Positions 34,207-45,211 of a stretch of DNA of 64,000 nucleotides are shown here, in pieces. Below the pieces are notes generated by a model, which saw only the letters and a list, made by a program, of their open reading frames with translations, had not been told where the DNA came from and ran no database searches. Position 1 is the first letter of the stretch; every line of letters starts with the position of its first letter. The stretch is taken from contig OU015669.1 in assembly GCA_907165275.2 (NCBI GenBank), positions 9,446,501-9,510,500 on the forward strand. Direction: 5' to 3'. Position numbers and translations under genes: made by a program. The stretch comes from Zygaena filipendulae (lineage: Eukaryota; Arthropoda; Insecta; Lepidoptera; Zygaenidae).

Positions 34207-34686
34207 TACTGGCTGTGCTATGAAATGCTTCATGAATTATTATTTAAAATTTTATGATAGAATTTCATATTTTAGAGTTTAACATTTTAAAAAAGCCCCT
34301 GTGAACCAATGGTGTTTTGTTGGTAATGATACAATTACGAAATTGTAATATTTTATTTATTTACTAACAATAATAATTTACCAATAATAATAATATAGTA
34401 ACAATATTGACTTAGTGCGCAATATGTCTATGTTTGTCCATAGTGAACCCAGCCTTTCACCACAGACAAATTTGCCTCTGAACTTTTTATTTTATCCTAA
34501 TAATTAGAATTACCTAAATAAAAAAAATTACACTTACAATTATGGCACTAAATAAGCATAAAGAATAATTATACATAGAAAAAACAGACTTATCTATATT
34601 TTTAATGACCATAATTAAATTTATCTAAGTAGGTACTAGAATTCAAACAAAAATTACAAAATAGTCGTCGTTCATAATCATCCATT

Positions 34687-35694
34687 TTATGTCGTCTTCG
34701 TCATCAGAATATCTTTGTATTTATTTTTCGTTATAAGTAACAGAGCGTCTAAAATTGATTCCTTGAAGTCCGGTTTAGCTGGGGTCCAAATGGGTCCAAT
34801 GATCGGTGGTGATCGCTTACCGCCCCACGTGCTGAATTTGACCTTTCGCTTGCCGTCTTTCCTCAAGTTAACATCTGCATACGGATGGCCTGGCTTAAAC
34901 AGTTTCGGCAATGTTTCCACGAATTGTTTGAACGGTAACGCTTCCCTCAACGATTTCTCGTCCATTTTGGTGCTGAGCGACAGTATTTGGAAGCGATGTT
35001 TGTCCAACGCCGGCACGAACTGCATTCCAGCTACGTTGAGTCTCACACCGACCGGAGCGTAATTGGACACGAGTTTAGACGATTTCGTTCCTGGCTTGTA
35101 GATCATTTGACCGCTCCTCTTTCCACCCCAAGGGCTGAAGCGCACTCTCTTGGGCATCGTCGGTTCTCGAAGGTTGGCAGCTCGCTTCCATGTCCACATG
35201 TATTCCAAGCCCGGTTTATCTCGTTTGCCGCCCCATGGGCTGAAACTCTTCTTGTCTCTCTTGTTTTGGTCGTCACTTACGGTCGTGTTTCCTTCAATCT
35301 GTTCCGTATATCCTTGTAATATTAACGGACTAGATTCTCTGCCTTCTTCCGGTACGTACACAGTTTTATCGGCGTCCACAACGTTGGGTGCCCATTGGAT
35401 ATCGTCTTTTACGTCAGCGAGTCTCCTAGTCCTCTGCAAAACGAGCGATTGTGGTTCCATCTCGTCTCGTTGGTAGAATTTGTGGAATGTTTCCGGTACT
35501 TCGGGAAAGTTTTCGTAAGTTTCTATTTCGTTATGCGGCGCCGGTTGGATGGGATAGTTGGCGTATGGCAGCGGTAGGTTGTCGGCGTCCCTGAATGCGT
35601 CCCACGATCCTTCTTGGCCGGGCTCGCCGGGTATGTACTGCAGACTGGCGATGCCGAAACACGAGAATGTCGTGAGCAGCCAAATTATCGCCAT
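34687..35694 (-). CDS. Lk: Insect kinin (leucokinin/helicokinin) prepropeptide
   Basis: A 335-residue secreted neuropeptide precursor. Kinins are amidated FXXWG peptides that act through a GPCR on Malpighian tubules and gut to drive diuresis and contraction. Residues 1-17 or so (MAIIWLLTTFSCFGIAS) are a signal peptide. Three FXXWG-Gly-Lys-Arg motifs follow: SFSPWG (150-155), VRFSPWG (184-190, identical to helicokinin II) and KVKFSTWG (284-291), each with a Gly amide donor and a dibasic site. Long spacers separate them, including one of about 90 residues between kinins 2 and 3. The start is set at the ATG just after a good acceptor on the minus strand (TTTCTTTCAG, then AATA). The open frame extends 32 codons further up, but that part should be intron and the 5' UTR exon lies upstream, unseen. 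Convergent with Pin1. Confidence 0.93.
   Translation of the reverse strand: MAIIWLLTTFSCFGIASLQYIPGEPGQEGSWDAFRDADNLPLPYANYPIQPAPHNEIETYENFPEVPETFHKFYQRDEMEPQSLVLQRTRRLADVKDDIQWAPNVVDADKTVYVPEEGRESSPLILQGYTEQIEGNTTVSDDQNKRDKKSFSPWGGKRDKPGLEYMWTWKRAANLREPTMPKRVRFSPWGGKRSGQMIYKPGTKSSKLVSNYAPVGVRLNVAGMQFVPALDKHRFQILSLSTKMDEKSLREALPFKQFVETLPKLFKPGHPYADVNLRKDGKRKVKFSTWGGKRSPPIIGPIWTPAKPDFKESILDALLLITKNKYKDILMTKTT
34819..34845 (-). other. Kinin peptide 3, KVKFSTWG-amide
   Basis: Bounded by GKR and GKR. It matches helicokinin III except Thr in place of Ala before the Trp. Confidence 0.9.
35122..35145 (-). other. Kinin peptide 2, VRFSPWG-amide
   Basis: Bounded by PKR and GKR. The sequence equals the known moth peptide helicokinin II. 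Confidence 0.92.
35227..35247 (-). other. Kinin peptide 1, SFSPWG-amide
   Basis: Follows KRDKK and is followed by GKR. Cleavage at KK gives SFSPWG-amide (compare helicokinin I, YFSPWG-amide). If only KR is used, the product is an N-extended DKK form. Confidence 0.85.
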
Positions 35695-35833
35695 TATTCT
35701 GAAAGAAACGATATATTTTATATTAATACCCTGGTGACGACTGAGCAAGAAAGCAGAGGTGGAGCTGTGGGCGAAGCGAAAGAAACTCATCTTTCATAAC
35801 GTAGATATTACGTATTTATATTTTATAAACTAA

Positions 35834-36075
35834 CTAGCTGTCCGGCGCGGTTTCACCCGCGATAATTTCGAAGTTCCCGTGAAATTGTTCCATACAAACT
35901 TTGCAACCCCTTTTCATCCCCTTAGGGGTTGAATTTTCAAAAATCTTTTCTTATCGGATGCCTACGTCATACAAAGAACACACCCTCCAAGTTTCAGGTC
36001 TCTACGATTAGAGGTTTAGGCTGTGCGTTGATCCATCAGTCATTCAGGACAAAGCATTTTATATGTATAGATAGA
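35834..36075 (-). mobile_element. Second Helitron-like family, copy 1
   Basis: CTAGCTGTCCGGCGCGG head, TTGCAACCCCTTTTCATCCCC, then CCAAGTTTCAGGTCTCTACG and TCAGTCATTCAGGA. An inverted copy is at 52380-52613. It sits about 140 bases upstream of the kinin coding exon, in the probable 5' intron. Confidence 0.75.
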
Positions 36076-36144
36076 TGTATTCTAAAGAGTTAGATTTTTG
36101 TTATTCCTGAAACTACTGAACCGATTCTAAAATATCTTTTGCAC

Positions 36145-36281
36145 ATACAGACAGACAGACAAAAAATTTACTGATTGCATTTTTGGCATCAGTACCGATC
36201 ACCATTCATCCTCCAATTTTAATTTTGAATATATATTGAATGTACAGAATTGACCTCTCTACAGTTTTATTATAAGTAATA
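36145..36281 (-). mobile_element. Solo distal module of the composite Helitrons
   Basis: ACAGACAGACAGAC, TTTACTGATTGCATTTTTGG, CCATTCATCCTCCAAT, ending ACAGTTTTATTATAAGTA. Same as the right parts of the 12189, 20370 and 27100 elements. Confidence 0.7.
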
Positions 36282-36678
36282 GATTTAGTTATAGCTACCT
36301 ATTTTTAGAAGTCCCTTGTATCGTTGAGTGAACCTGAGATAACATATCCAATGACACTTTGAAACTAGCTTGCTAATGCAAGTTTCATGAGCATCAAAGG
36401 ATAAGTCTCTGCTTCGCCGATACAGTTGTAGCAAGAAACAAGATATTGACAAAAACCTTATACAAAAAAAAACCTCCGACTTAACTCGTCTACTTCCAAA
36501 TGTTAAGGGTTGCTGAAATATACAGGAATCATGGAATTCATCATGGAACAGGCGCATAAAATCCGACAGTCGACACGTTTGGAAAGACAGCTTGCTTAAT
36601 CTATTTTATAAAATTTCAGTCTTGGTTTTTTTAAGATGAGTTACGTTACGAAATACTTGACAGTTGACTAGAGACTAA

Positions 36679-36913
36679 CCGCCGCACTCAGAGTTGACTT
36701 TAATGATTACTTAGTTAAGTATAGATTTTTAAAATAAAACTGCCGCAATCGGACAAGTTTAATAAATTAATGTTAATTGGCTTAACTAATTAGGTTACAT
36801 CTCATTAAATGTCAATTAACATTAATTTACTGAATGTCTCTGATTGCGGCAGTTTTGTTTTAAAAATCTATACTTAACTAAGTAATCATTAAAGTCGACT
36901 CTGAGTGCGGCCG
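36679..36913. mobile_element. Palindromic Harbinger-like MITE, copy 4
   Basis: CCGCCGCACTCAGAGTTGAC / GTCGACTCTGAGTGCGGCCG ends; TAA at 36676-36678 and 36914-36916. Confidence 0.9.
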
Positions 36914-36944
36914 TAAGTTTAATTCAGGCTAGGTAAGTATACAA

Positions 36945-37165
36945 TTGGCTACTTGACAAAACTTTTTTTAGTCCGCGTCGTGTAGATTAATAAAAATTAT
37001 TGGACACGTATTTTTTTTTACATTATCAAAATTAATGGCGATAAATTGAGTTGAAATTTCGCGTGACGTCACAACACGGTGCAGTTTGTACGGGGCTTAT
37101 ACCGAATTAATAACGAACGGACTAATTAGAATTTTGATTTTCGAAAGTCATCAAAATCCCTATTC
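36945..37165. mobile_element. CRE-bearing fold-back MITE, internally deleted copy
   Basis: TTTTTAGTCCGCGTCGTGTAG at the left, one TGACGTCA (about 37064), then CGAACGGACTAATTAGAATT. Most of the right arm is gone. Confidence 0.8.
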
Positions 37166-37470
37166 GGTATTTTCCGGGGTATGAAAATACAAAAATTCTA
37201 ATTAGTCCGTCAGTTAGAAAATACTAGACAAGTATTTTTTGCTTTTTTCATATTAATGAAAATAAAATAGATAAAGCGCATTAAAGTCTACGGGGACTCG
37301 TGACGTCACTAACCGCTATAAGCCGGCTATAAGGTTAGTGACGTCACGCGAAATTTAAACTCAACGTATCGCCGTTATTTTTTGATTACGTAAAATAAGA
37401 AAAAATACGTGTCCGACATTTTTTATTAACCTACAAGACGAACTATAACAAAAATTAGTTAACGTACCCA
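37166..37470. mobile_element. CRE-bearing fold-back MITE, adjacent copy
   Basis: TAATTAGTCCGTCAGTTAG at the left and ATTAACCTACAAGACGAACT at the right. TGACGTCA occurs at about 37302 and 37339 around AACCGCTATAAGCCGGC. It lies directly beside the 36945 copy. Confidence 0.85.
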
Positions 37471-38149
37471 ATTACGAATCTAAATCAAAAGATTTGTTTT
37501 ATAAGGTCAATAAGAAGGGAAATATGAGTGAATATCTTGTTACTACCTTATAAACTATACCTAGCTGTTGGACCATACAATAATTAACCGTTGAATAAAG
37601 ATGACACACATTCATCTCAATCTGCAATTAAATAACGTGTTATCACATTTTAACACATCAAATGAGATTCGATGCCTATAACCTCGTAATACGGTTTACT
37701 ATGTAGGTACTCTATGTGTCTACTTCTTTTCTAAATTGGGAGTTTGGGACTGATGTACAAAAAGTGTTCTTTGAAATGAAAGTTCCTTGTACTCAGTCGC
37801 GAAAAAAAAAGTTCTTCGGTGTTATGATAGTTATGCGTTACGTTACGTATGTATGAATGTATGAGTGAATATTATATTTTGTTTGTATAAAAGTTTACGT
37901 AACTTTATAATATATTATGTACCTATACTTAAACGCATTTTATCAGAAACTAGCTTTGCTCGGCAGCATTTTCGATGAAAGCTCGCAGCTTGATTTCTTA
38001 CGACGTCTTATTTCAACAAATTAACCCACAACAATATTAATCTATATATATTTAATCACCCTATCCATTGATGAAAACCGCATTAAAATCCGTTGTTCTA
38101 AGCTTACAGGGGGACATAGCGGAAAGCGACTTTGATTTATATTAGGTAT

Positions 38150-38400
38150 AGCTGTGCCCCGCGGTTTCACCCGCGTTCATTTCAGAGATCCCGCGGGAAT
38201 TCCGGGATAAAAGTAGCCTAAGTTACTCATAACATCAGCTATCTACCAGTGAAAGTCCCGTTAAAATCGGCTCAGCTGTTTCAGAGATTAGCAATTTTAA
38301 AAATTGATTTTTTGATGTAAGTAGCAGATAACATTTCATATGCATTTAGTGAAAAGCTGTTAATTTGGAATTACAAACAGACACTTCAATTTTATTTATG
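38150..38400 (-). mobile_element. Helitron without CTAG terminus
   Basis: GCTGTGCCCCGCGGTTTC, CCGCGGGAATTCCGGGA, TTACTCATAACATCAGC. Confidence 0.65.
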
Positions 38401-38408
38401 TGTATAGA

Positions 38409-38590
38409 CTAGCTGTTTCCCTGCGGTTTCACCCGCGGTAATTCCGGGATAAGAAGTACCCTATATGACACTTAGGAACACTGTCTATTGGTAAAATAAT
38501 TTTCAAAATCACTTCAGGAAATCCAAAGATTACCCCTTACGTCACAAACTTTACCTCTTTATAATAGTTATTAGTAGGTATAAATTAGAG
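38409..38590 (-). mobile_element. Diverged Helitron
   Basis: CTAGCTGTTTCCCTGCGG head and AAGAAGTACCCTATATG; the right end is not clear. Confidence 0.5.
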
Positions 38591-38860
38591 ATGATATTGA
38601 CTCCATGGTCACTTTTACATTCTGTTTAACTATATTTGTTTTGCCTCCAAATTCCAAAATCTCAGTATCGCGTCGTCGTTTCAGGTATACCGTGTGTGTG
38701 TTACAAAACAAAATATTTATTAACAAAAAAAACACATTTTGTTGTTGGAACTCTCAATTTGTTTGTCATCAGACGCGATCCGTTTCTTTGTGTTTCCGCC
38801 GATTCATTAAACATTACTACATTGTTCAATCGAGCTGAAAACTGTGAATTATTTCATAAA

Positions 38861-39130
38861 TGGACATAGATAAGCAACAGTGTGTTAACCCACACTGGAG
38901 AAATGTTGAGTACCTAAATCGTGTTTTAAAATTATATAGCACCATTTTCTGTCAACATTTTTTATGTTTAATGTTTTTTAATTATGTGTTTACGTTATTA
39001 CATTGTTTAAATATGTAACTAAATATTGAACAAAAAAAAATTGACACAAAATGGCGCTATAATTTTAAAACTTTAATTTAATCAAAATTTCTCCAGTGTG
39101 GGTTAACACACTATTGCTTATCTATGTCCA
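38861..39130. mobile_element. TGGACATAG-end MITE, symmetric fold-back copy
   Basis: TGGACATAGATAAGCAACAG / CTATTGCTTATCTATGTCCA ends; TAACCCACACTGGAGAAAT and ATTTCTCCAGTGTGGGTTA are exact inverted copies. Related elements at 27891 and 40950 are asymmetric. Confidence 0.85.
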
Positions 39131-39189
39131 TTTATCAACGTATTCTCATGGTACATCTACGCTCGTTCTGTTCAAGTTGTCACCGTCCC

Positions 39190-39404
39190 AAGATGGGAAT
39201 CGAAGCCAAGATCTCGATATATGATCAAAATAATAGTAGGTACAACTGAAGATAGAAATACATCATTGTGAAAATTTCAACTGTCTAACTATCATGGTTC
39301 ATGAGATACAGCCAGGTGGCAGACGTACAGACGGACGGACGGACGGACAGCGAAGTCTTAGTAATAGGGTCCCGTTTTACCCTTTCGGTACGGAACCCTA
39401 AAAA
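39190..39404 (-). repeat. 'GGTTCCGTACC' interspersed repeat, copy 1
   Basis: TCATGGTTCATGAGATACAGCC, a GACG microsatellite (39330-39352), then GTAATAGGGTCCCG and GGTACGGAACCC. A related, oppositely oriented copy is at 51369. Confidence 0.65.
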
Positions 39405-40949
39405 CTACGCGATATATCTCATTGAAACCAGGTTCCGTTGGAAGTATTTTTCATACGAGGTTTTTTGAATGTGTTTTTTTTTGTACAGATTTTCCAATAA
39501 TTCTATTGAAGGATTTTACATCAAAATATATCGACTCTCCTTTGTTAGTGGCGTTGTCTCTTGTTTTTATCTGCGAGGGCACTGTTTTGGAGTCACAATA
39601 GTGATCGAAATACTGCATTGTTTACGACGTGCATTGATTATGAAATCATCCCAAAACTGTAGGTAAAGGAGGGCGCGAAATGCTTTGTATGTCTCATGTA
39701 ATTTGTAAAGGTTTTGTGTATGGTCTACATCTTGGATTTAATTTTTGATTTGTGTGTTCTGTTTAAAAAGCAGCTATATATAAAATGACAGTCAAAAGCC
39801 ACAGAATTTATAAAGAGCTATCATTTTAACGGTTATTTACTGAAGTTTTGGTAGGCGAGAAAATATCAGTAAGTTTGCATGCTACGTTTGATGTGGTACC
39901 CAAATGGTGCAAGAAAGATAATAGACAAGTAGTGTCTAAGGATAGACAATAGGTACTTTGAATAAAACATGTCCGGGGTCATCCATAAAGTACCTATGTC
40001 ACACTAATTTTGAGATTTTTTGACCCCTATACCCCTACTTGTTGTTGAGCACATACTTTCTGAGACGCTCTCTCCTATTAGTGTGACGTCACATTTTTAT
40101 GCAGTTTTACATCTACTTTATCTCGATACAGATAGAGTTGGAAATTTTTCGTTAATTGTTCAAATCTGGCTAGTTTAACAATATGTATTTTAATATTTTT
40201 TGCTATAGTATTTAACACGAGAATCGAGTACGGAATGTCCTACTTCAAAACGTCCCTCGATTAAACTTACATTCTGTATATTTTTTTTGCTGTCGGAAAT
40301 GGTCAAGAAAAGTGCGTAGTTTCACGACAAAAATTAATTTATAGATATAATTATTAATTATCCCTTGAATAGATCGTAATAAGCGACAGCAATTACACGT
40401 TATTACCTACCGGGTAACTAGGTAACTATTCGTACAGTAACATCTCTCGCTCCATAAACTTCTGTGTAACATTTATTATATCGATCTTAAAGCTATAACG
40501 TCATTAATAGCTGAAGCCAGCAGTTTCTTTCTTTCTTCTTTTTTATGGACTTTCGGATATAATGCTTTTAGCCAGTTTCAAGTAAAATTTATTAGAATAT
40601 CAAGATATTTTCTATTGAAATGCTTCGTTGTAGGTACGGTTTGAAATTGCAAGCCACGGTACTAAAGCTTGCAAGAACTTTCTCGGAGTTCTTGGAGGAA
40701 ACCGAAGAAATCAGCTCGAAATGTCATATATCTTCTTGAGCGCATAAAAACCGTCACTTTGAAAATTATTGTCCAATACAGCACCTTATAACACAACAAA
40801 ATCCATTTTTAATCATTTTTATCGACATTAAAATAAATGACCGAACCGCCATCTTTGATTCCCGCCAAAAAAACTCAGCCAGCAGTTCTATGACTTTCAA
40901 TCTCTTCACCATATATAGGGGTTGAATGACGAAAAATCCTTCAAATATG
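39405..40949. other. Intergenic stretch, no gene seen
   Basis: Includes a GTCATCCATAAAGTACCTA repeat end at about 39975-40100 with one TGACGTCA (40084). Open frames at 39469 and 40766 show no recognisable domain. Confidence 0.45.
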
Positions 40950-41186
40950 TGGACGCAGATAAGCAATAACATGTTAACTCACAAAACAAAGTTATTGATT
41001 CAGAACGATTTATTAAGAGTTAGAGAACGTTTTTTAATTATGTGTTTACCTTATTACATTGTTTAAATATGTAACTAAATATTGAACATAAAAATGTTGA
41101 AACAAAATGGCGCTATAATTTTAAAACTTTAATTTACTCAAAAATTCTTCAGTGTGGGTTAACACACGATTGCTTATCTATGTCCA
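40950..41186 (-). mobile_element. TGGACATAG-end MITE, copy 3
   Basis: TGGACGCAGATAAGCAATAA at the left and TGCTTATCTATGTCCA at the right. It shares AATCGTTCTGAATCAATAAC-type inner sequence, inverted, with the 27891 copy. Confidence 0.75.
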
Positions 41187-41258
41187 ATGTTACCTTTATT
41201 GGAAAAAGAGCTCAACAATCGATTTTTTCTAAACCTACAGTTTTACTACATCCATTTG

Positions 41259-41524
41259 ACGACCCGATTGGCGCAGAGGTCACCATGCCTACCCGCTAAT
41301 CAAGGGGTTCCGGGTTCGATTCCCGGTGGGGGTGGACTTTGTGTGATGAACACAGGGTTCCATTTTCCAGTCTGGGTGTGTTTATATATCTATAGTATAA
41401 TATATTAGTAATTCTATGTAGTATATACCACGTTTGCTTGGTTTCCACGACACAAGCTAATAATAGCTTACTGTGGGATCAAGCAGATTTGTGTGTTGTG
41501 ATGTGGATTATTATTATTATTATA
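41259..41524 (+). mobile_element. tRNA-derived SINE with (TTA)n tail
   Basis: Box A TGGCGCAGAGG (41269-41279) and box B GGTTCGATTCC (41313-41323) form an RNA-polymerase-III promoter 33 bases apart. A non-tRNA body (GTGTGATGAACACAGGG...TTTGCTTGGTTTCCACG) and an ATT/TTA tail (41507-41522) follow. The tRNA-like head cannot be extended to a full cloverleaf. Confidence 0.85.
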
Positions 41525-41701
41525 CAAACTTCCAAGGAGCGTTTAAATTTCCGAAAAAAAAGGCAGTTGACTTGCTCGCGATGAGTTCGGCGCGGGCATT
41601 ACATGACGGGGAAAATCACATGAAAATTCCGAGCGTAGTAAAGGAATTAAGTAGACATACGAACAGACACAAAGATAAAGACTTTGTTAATTTATACCTT
41701 A

Positions 41702-42160
41702 CTAGCTGTCCCCCGCGGTTTCACCCGCGGTAATTTCGAAGTTTTCCAGGAAGAATTCCAGGATAAACTAAAGGTACCTACCTTTCAGTGGCGAAGGTAC
41801 CATAGAAGCCGATTCCCACCGGCTTCCCTTCAGACGCAACTTCTCTCTCCGTAATTGAGAACGTTGTCAGGGATACAGGGAAGGACTTTTTATACCGGAA
41901 TTCCCGCGGGAACTCCTGAACTTATCGCAGGTGAAACCGCGTTAACAGTTAATAGTTTAATAAGTTGAAATTAAAGTAGATTTCCGGCTTCCCTCTCTCA
42001 ATATTTCACTCTTCGCCACTGGTACCTTTAAACTTTCTTCTGGAATCACTTTATTGGTGAATACCGTAAGAAAATCCGTTCAGTAGTTTTGAGTTTATCG
42101 CAAAGAGACAAACAGACGCGCCGGACGACTTTGTTTTATAATATGTAGATATGTATAAGG
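41702..42160 (-). mobile_element. Helitron interrupted by a TIR element
   Basis: The left Helitron part is CTAGCTGTCCCCCGCGG...CCAGGATAAA; the right part is TTTAAACTTTCTTCTGGAATC...TTTGTTTTATAATATG. They are separated by the 41786-42021 insertion. Confidence 0.7.
41786..42021. mobile_element. hAT-like 236-bp TIR element containing a Helitron scrap
   Basis: Terminal repeats CAGTGGCGAAG / CTTCGCCACTG. The flanking 8-mers CTACCTTT (41778-41785) and GTACCTTT (42022-42029) differ at one base, fitting the 8-bp duplication of hAT elements. Inside is a plus-oriented Helitron piece (CCGGAATTCCCGCGGGAACT...GCAGGTGAAACCGCG). Confidence 0.75.
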
Positions 42161-42277
42161 ATAGAAGTTTATAAAAATTGCTGTTTTATTTACTCTATTA
42201 ATAGTTTGCTTTTATGAATAGATCACACTTAGTACATAATTTTATTATTATAAAAATGTTAAAATTATTCAAAGTTG

Positions 42278-42405
42278 TTTGGATATTTGTTACTCAATCA
42301 CGCATAAACGGCTGAAGCGATTTGGATGCAAGTTAGCACACAGATATATTATACCGGAATCCCTATGAGAATGAATCCCTATGTGCAGACGCGGAGAACA
42401 ACTAG
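42278..42405 (+). mobile_element. Helitron fragment
   Basis: TTGTTACTCAATCACGCATA, CGATTTGGATGCAAG, ending GAACAACTAG. Confidence 0.65.
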
Positions 42406-42409
42406 TTGA

Positions 42410-43448
42410 TTTTGGTTAGGAGCTGAGCTGACTGACAGTTGATTGCAAAATTTAGGTTAATTTTGAATTTGTGAAATTATGATGTCTGTGGGTTCAGATG
42501 ATCTTTGATAACTACCTTAAAATGCTTGGTTTTTTAACTTCGTTTCTTTTATGAAATTCAATAATTCCAACCATAAACTCGTTCAAAACTTGAGACAAAT
42601 AATTAAAAACTTACCTTAATTTTTATATCCAACTAAACAAACATTCCCGCATCAAAATCCCAAACACTTGTAACTTATGGATGTGTTTTAAGTTTAAGTT
42701 AGGTCAGTTATGAATGATACATTTTATGTTAGTAAGAGTCGAAGTTCACTTGTTGATTGTCAGCGCTAGAATGATGTGCTCCAGGGGTGTTCACCCGTTT
42801 ATATGTTGGGTCGTGTTGACGGTCGACTCCACAATGGACGGTTCGCAGAGAAATCTATACTCACTAATAAATAAAGACGGAAGATTTGTAAGCAGTGTGC
42901 ATGTAGTGATTTTTTTTTAAATCATATTTATTTTAAAGGAGCTTTATAAAACCAATTACATGTCGGTACTATTGTATATACAAAATAATTTAGCAAACCA
43001 AAATATAAATTTACTCGCCAACAACAGTAAAAAATTGCGACAAAAAAAAGTTTTTTGAGGGATAAACAGTTTCCTACTTGTGATGACTTACAGCTCTAAA
43101 AAGATATTTTGCTGCCTCAGAGCTGCATGTAGTGATAATCTCTGGAACTAAACAACCGATTCTATAAATTCTTTCGTTGGTAAGAATTTTCAGTGTGAAT
43201 GTGTCAATAAAAAAATATCCTACACCACTCAGAGAAGTCATATAGGATATTTTTTTTCATCCCATCCCATTTTTGTTAGCCAAGTAGGTACTTGTTAAAA
43301 ATCTAACAAAAGCACCAGAAACGTAGTTTTTATTACTTCTTTGGGCAATGTCAGGTATTTTTTAAGAGTAACGCCATTCGTAAAATGCGTACAGTTTTCT
43401 CTTAGCGATATAAATGTACCTACATACTTATAATGAATTTATCCTACT
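42410..43448. other. Intergenic stretch, no gene seen
   Basis: AT-rich. The frame at 42714-42920 has no recognised domain. Confidence 0.45.
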
Positions 43449-43663
43449 TCCTACTAATATTATAAACGCGAAAGTTTGTAAGTATGTATGGATGGATGGA
43501 TGGATGTTTGTTACTCTTTCACGCAAAAACTACTGGATGGATTTAAATGAAACTTTACAATAATATAGCTTATACATCAGATTAACACATAGGGTACTTT
43601 TTATCCTGGAATTTCCGCGGGAGCTGTAAAATTAATGCGGGTGAAACCGCGGGGCACAACTAG
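43449..43663 (+). mobile_element. Lep1-like Helitron with short (ATGG)n
   Basis: TCCTACTAATATTATAAACG start, about four ATGG units, GAATTTCCGCGGGAGC block, CACAACTAG end. Closest sister of the 18609 copy. Confidence 0.88.
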
Positions 43664-43739
43664 TATTCTAATATTTAAACCGCCGCCGCTGCGCCGAATT
43701 CCATCTCTCAATTTCTATTGAGCTTTTGATATAAACTAG

Positions 43740-43878
43740 CTGGTCCTATTGAACCGATACAAAAAAATATTTCACTGATATAGGAAGCTACATTATCACT
43801 GAGTGACACTGGATACTTTTTAGAGTTCCCGCGGGAACTTCGAAAGTAACGCGAGTGAAACCGTGGGAACAGCTAGTT
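43740..43878 (+). mobile_element. Helitron fragment
   Basis: TTGAACCGATACAAAAAA, AGCTACATTATCACTGAG, GTTCCCGCGGGAAC, ending GAACAGCTAG. Confidence 0.65.
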
Positions 43879-43999
43879 AAAATATGATTATGTGTAGATG
43901 TTGTAGATGTCGAACCAGCCCGGTGACACTCCATACAAATGAACTGATTCAAGTACTTTCCTATAGCCGGCTTGTACATACGTATTACGTACCTACACG

Positions 44000-45211
44000 T
44001 GTTGTGCGTGTGTGCGTGTCGTAAGGTTGAAAGCTAGCTGACAGTGACTGTCAGCTGTCAGTGAATGATTGTCACATGTAGATTCTACGTGTGTCAAACT
44101 TTCCTCGGAGTTGACCTTCCCCATCCGGAGAGTGTCGCTTCTTTATACATATATTCTGTTTTCTTTGGTTGAACAAAAAATATTATATAAACTTACAAAA
44201 TTTTTATGATACTAAAATGAAAATTTATTGATCTTCATTTGCATTGCCGACCGTACCCTCTAAAGGATCGAACTAGTAGGGTGACCAACTGTTGAATTGT
44301 AATGGGACATTGTGCACCGCTACGTAGGACGATACGTCGTCTATATCACCCACTTTATTTTACACTAGCCCTTGCTCCCTGTTTTACTCGATATTCACAA
44401 TTAGGTAGGTTTGCTTGCGCAGTTGTTGCAATGACGTAACGTCTTATATATCGCCCGGGGCAGACGCTAATTCTGCCACCATCCTTGTTCTAAAATAAAA
44501 ATTATAAAAATTCAATTTTTTCCGCCCCCACTCAAATGACATTAGAAATAATGATATCAAAAATTTTAAATTTTTTTTAGTTTTATATCATTTTTAAATG
44601 TTGCAAATATACCATCAAAATATTATAGTTTAGGTACTTTACTTACTTACATAATATAATATTATCTGAGAAGATATGATTTTTTTATATTGACGCTAGT
44701 TTTGACCCCTGTGAGGCCCTTAAATGTACACCATAACCTTTTCACCGCCATCCCCGTAATATCACGAAATCATGGCTAAAGCGTGTGATCGGGGGGTAAT
44801 GTTCATGTTTTTGTAGCCTTAACCTATTAAGGCTACAAAGAAGTAGCGGTACAAGGGGTTAAATACTACGAGTGATCTAAATACCGCGTTGATGATTTTC
44901 TCTTGTACCTATGTATTTTAAGTTTGAAAATAATTATTATACCTACTGTAATTTCTCAATAGGGTTTTCACGCTGGAATAGGTCTCGGTGCGACTTTAAA
45001 AGGCTTGAAAATATGAATTCAGTATTGGAAAGAGTATGATCGTAAAGATTAACGGAGATTTATACGCGTCCCGTAGAAAAGTTTAGCGCGCAAGGTGCGT
45101 TTATAAGGCAATGTATAAATTTGCAGCCACCTGGCCCTAGTTAATATGACGTATAAAAAAAATCGTTATAGGATGTTTTAACTAAAACTTTGTTGGATAA
45201 ACTTTGTTAGA
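44000..45211. other. Intergenic stretch, no gene seen
   Basis: A short AGCTGACAGTGACTGTCAGCT palindrome-like tract at 44036-44057 is the only structured feature noticed. Confidence 0.4.

Noticed and set aside
34715..35799. Plus-strand frames across the kinin gene (34715, 34987, 35150, 35395, 35614)
   Set aside because: Antisense to the kinin precursor, with no domain of their own.
41259..41335. tRNA gene at the SINE head
   Set aside because: Boxes A and B are good, but the acceptor stem does not close and a SINE body with TTA tail follows.
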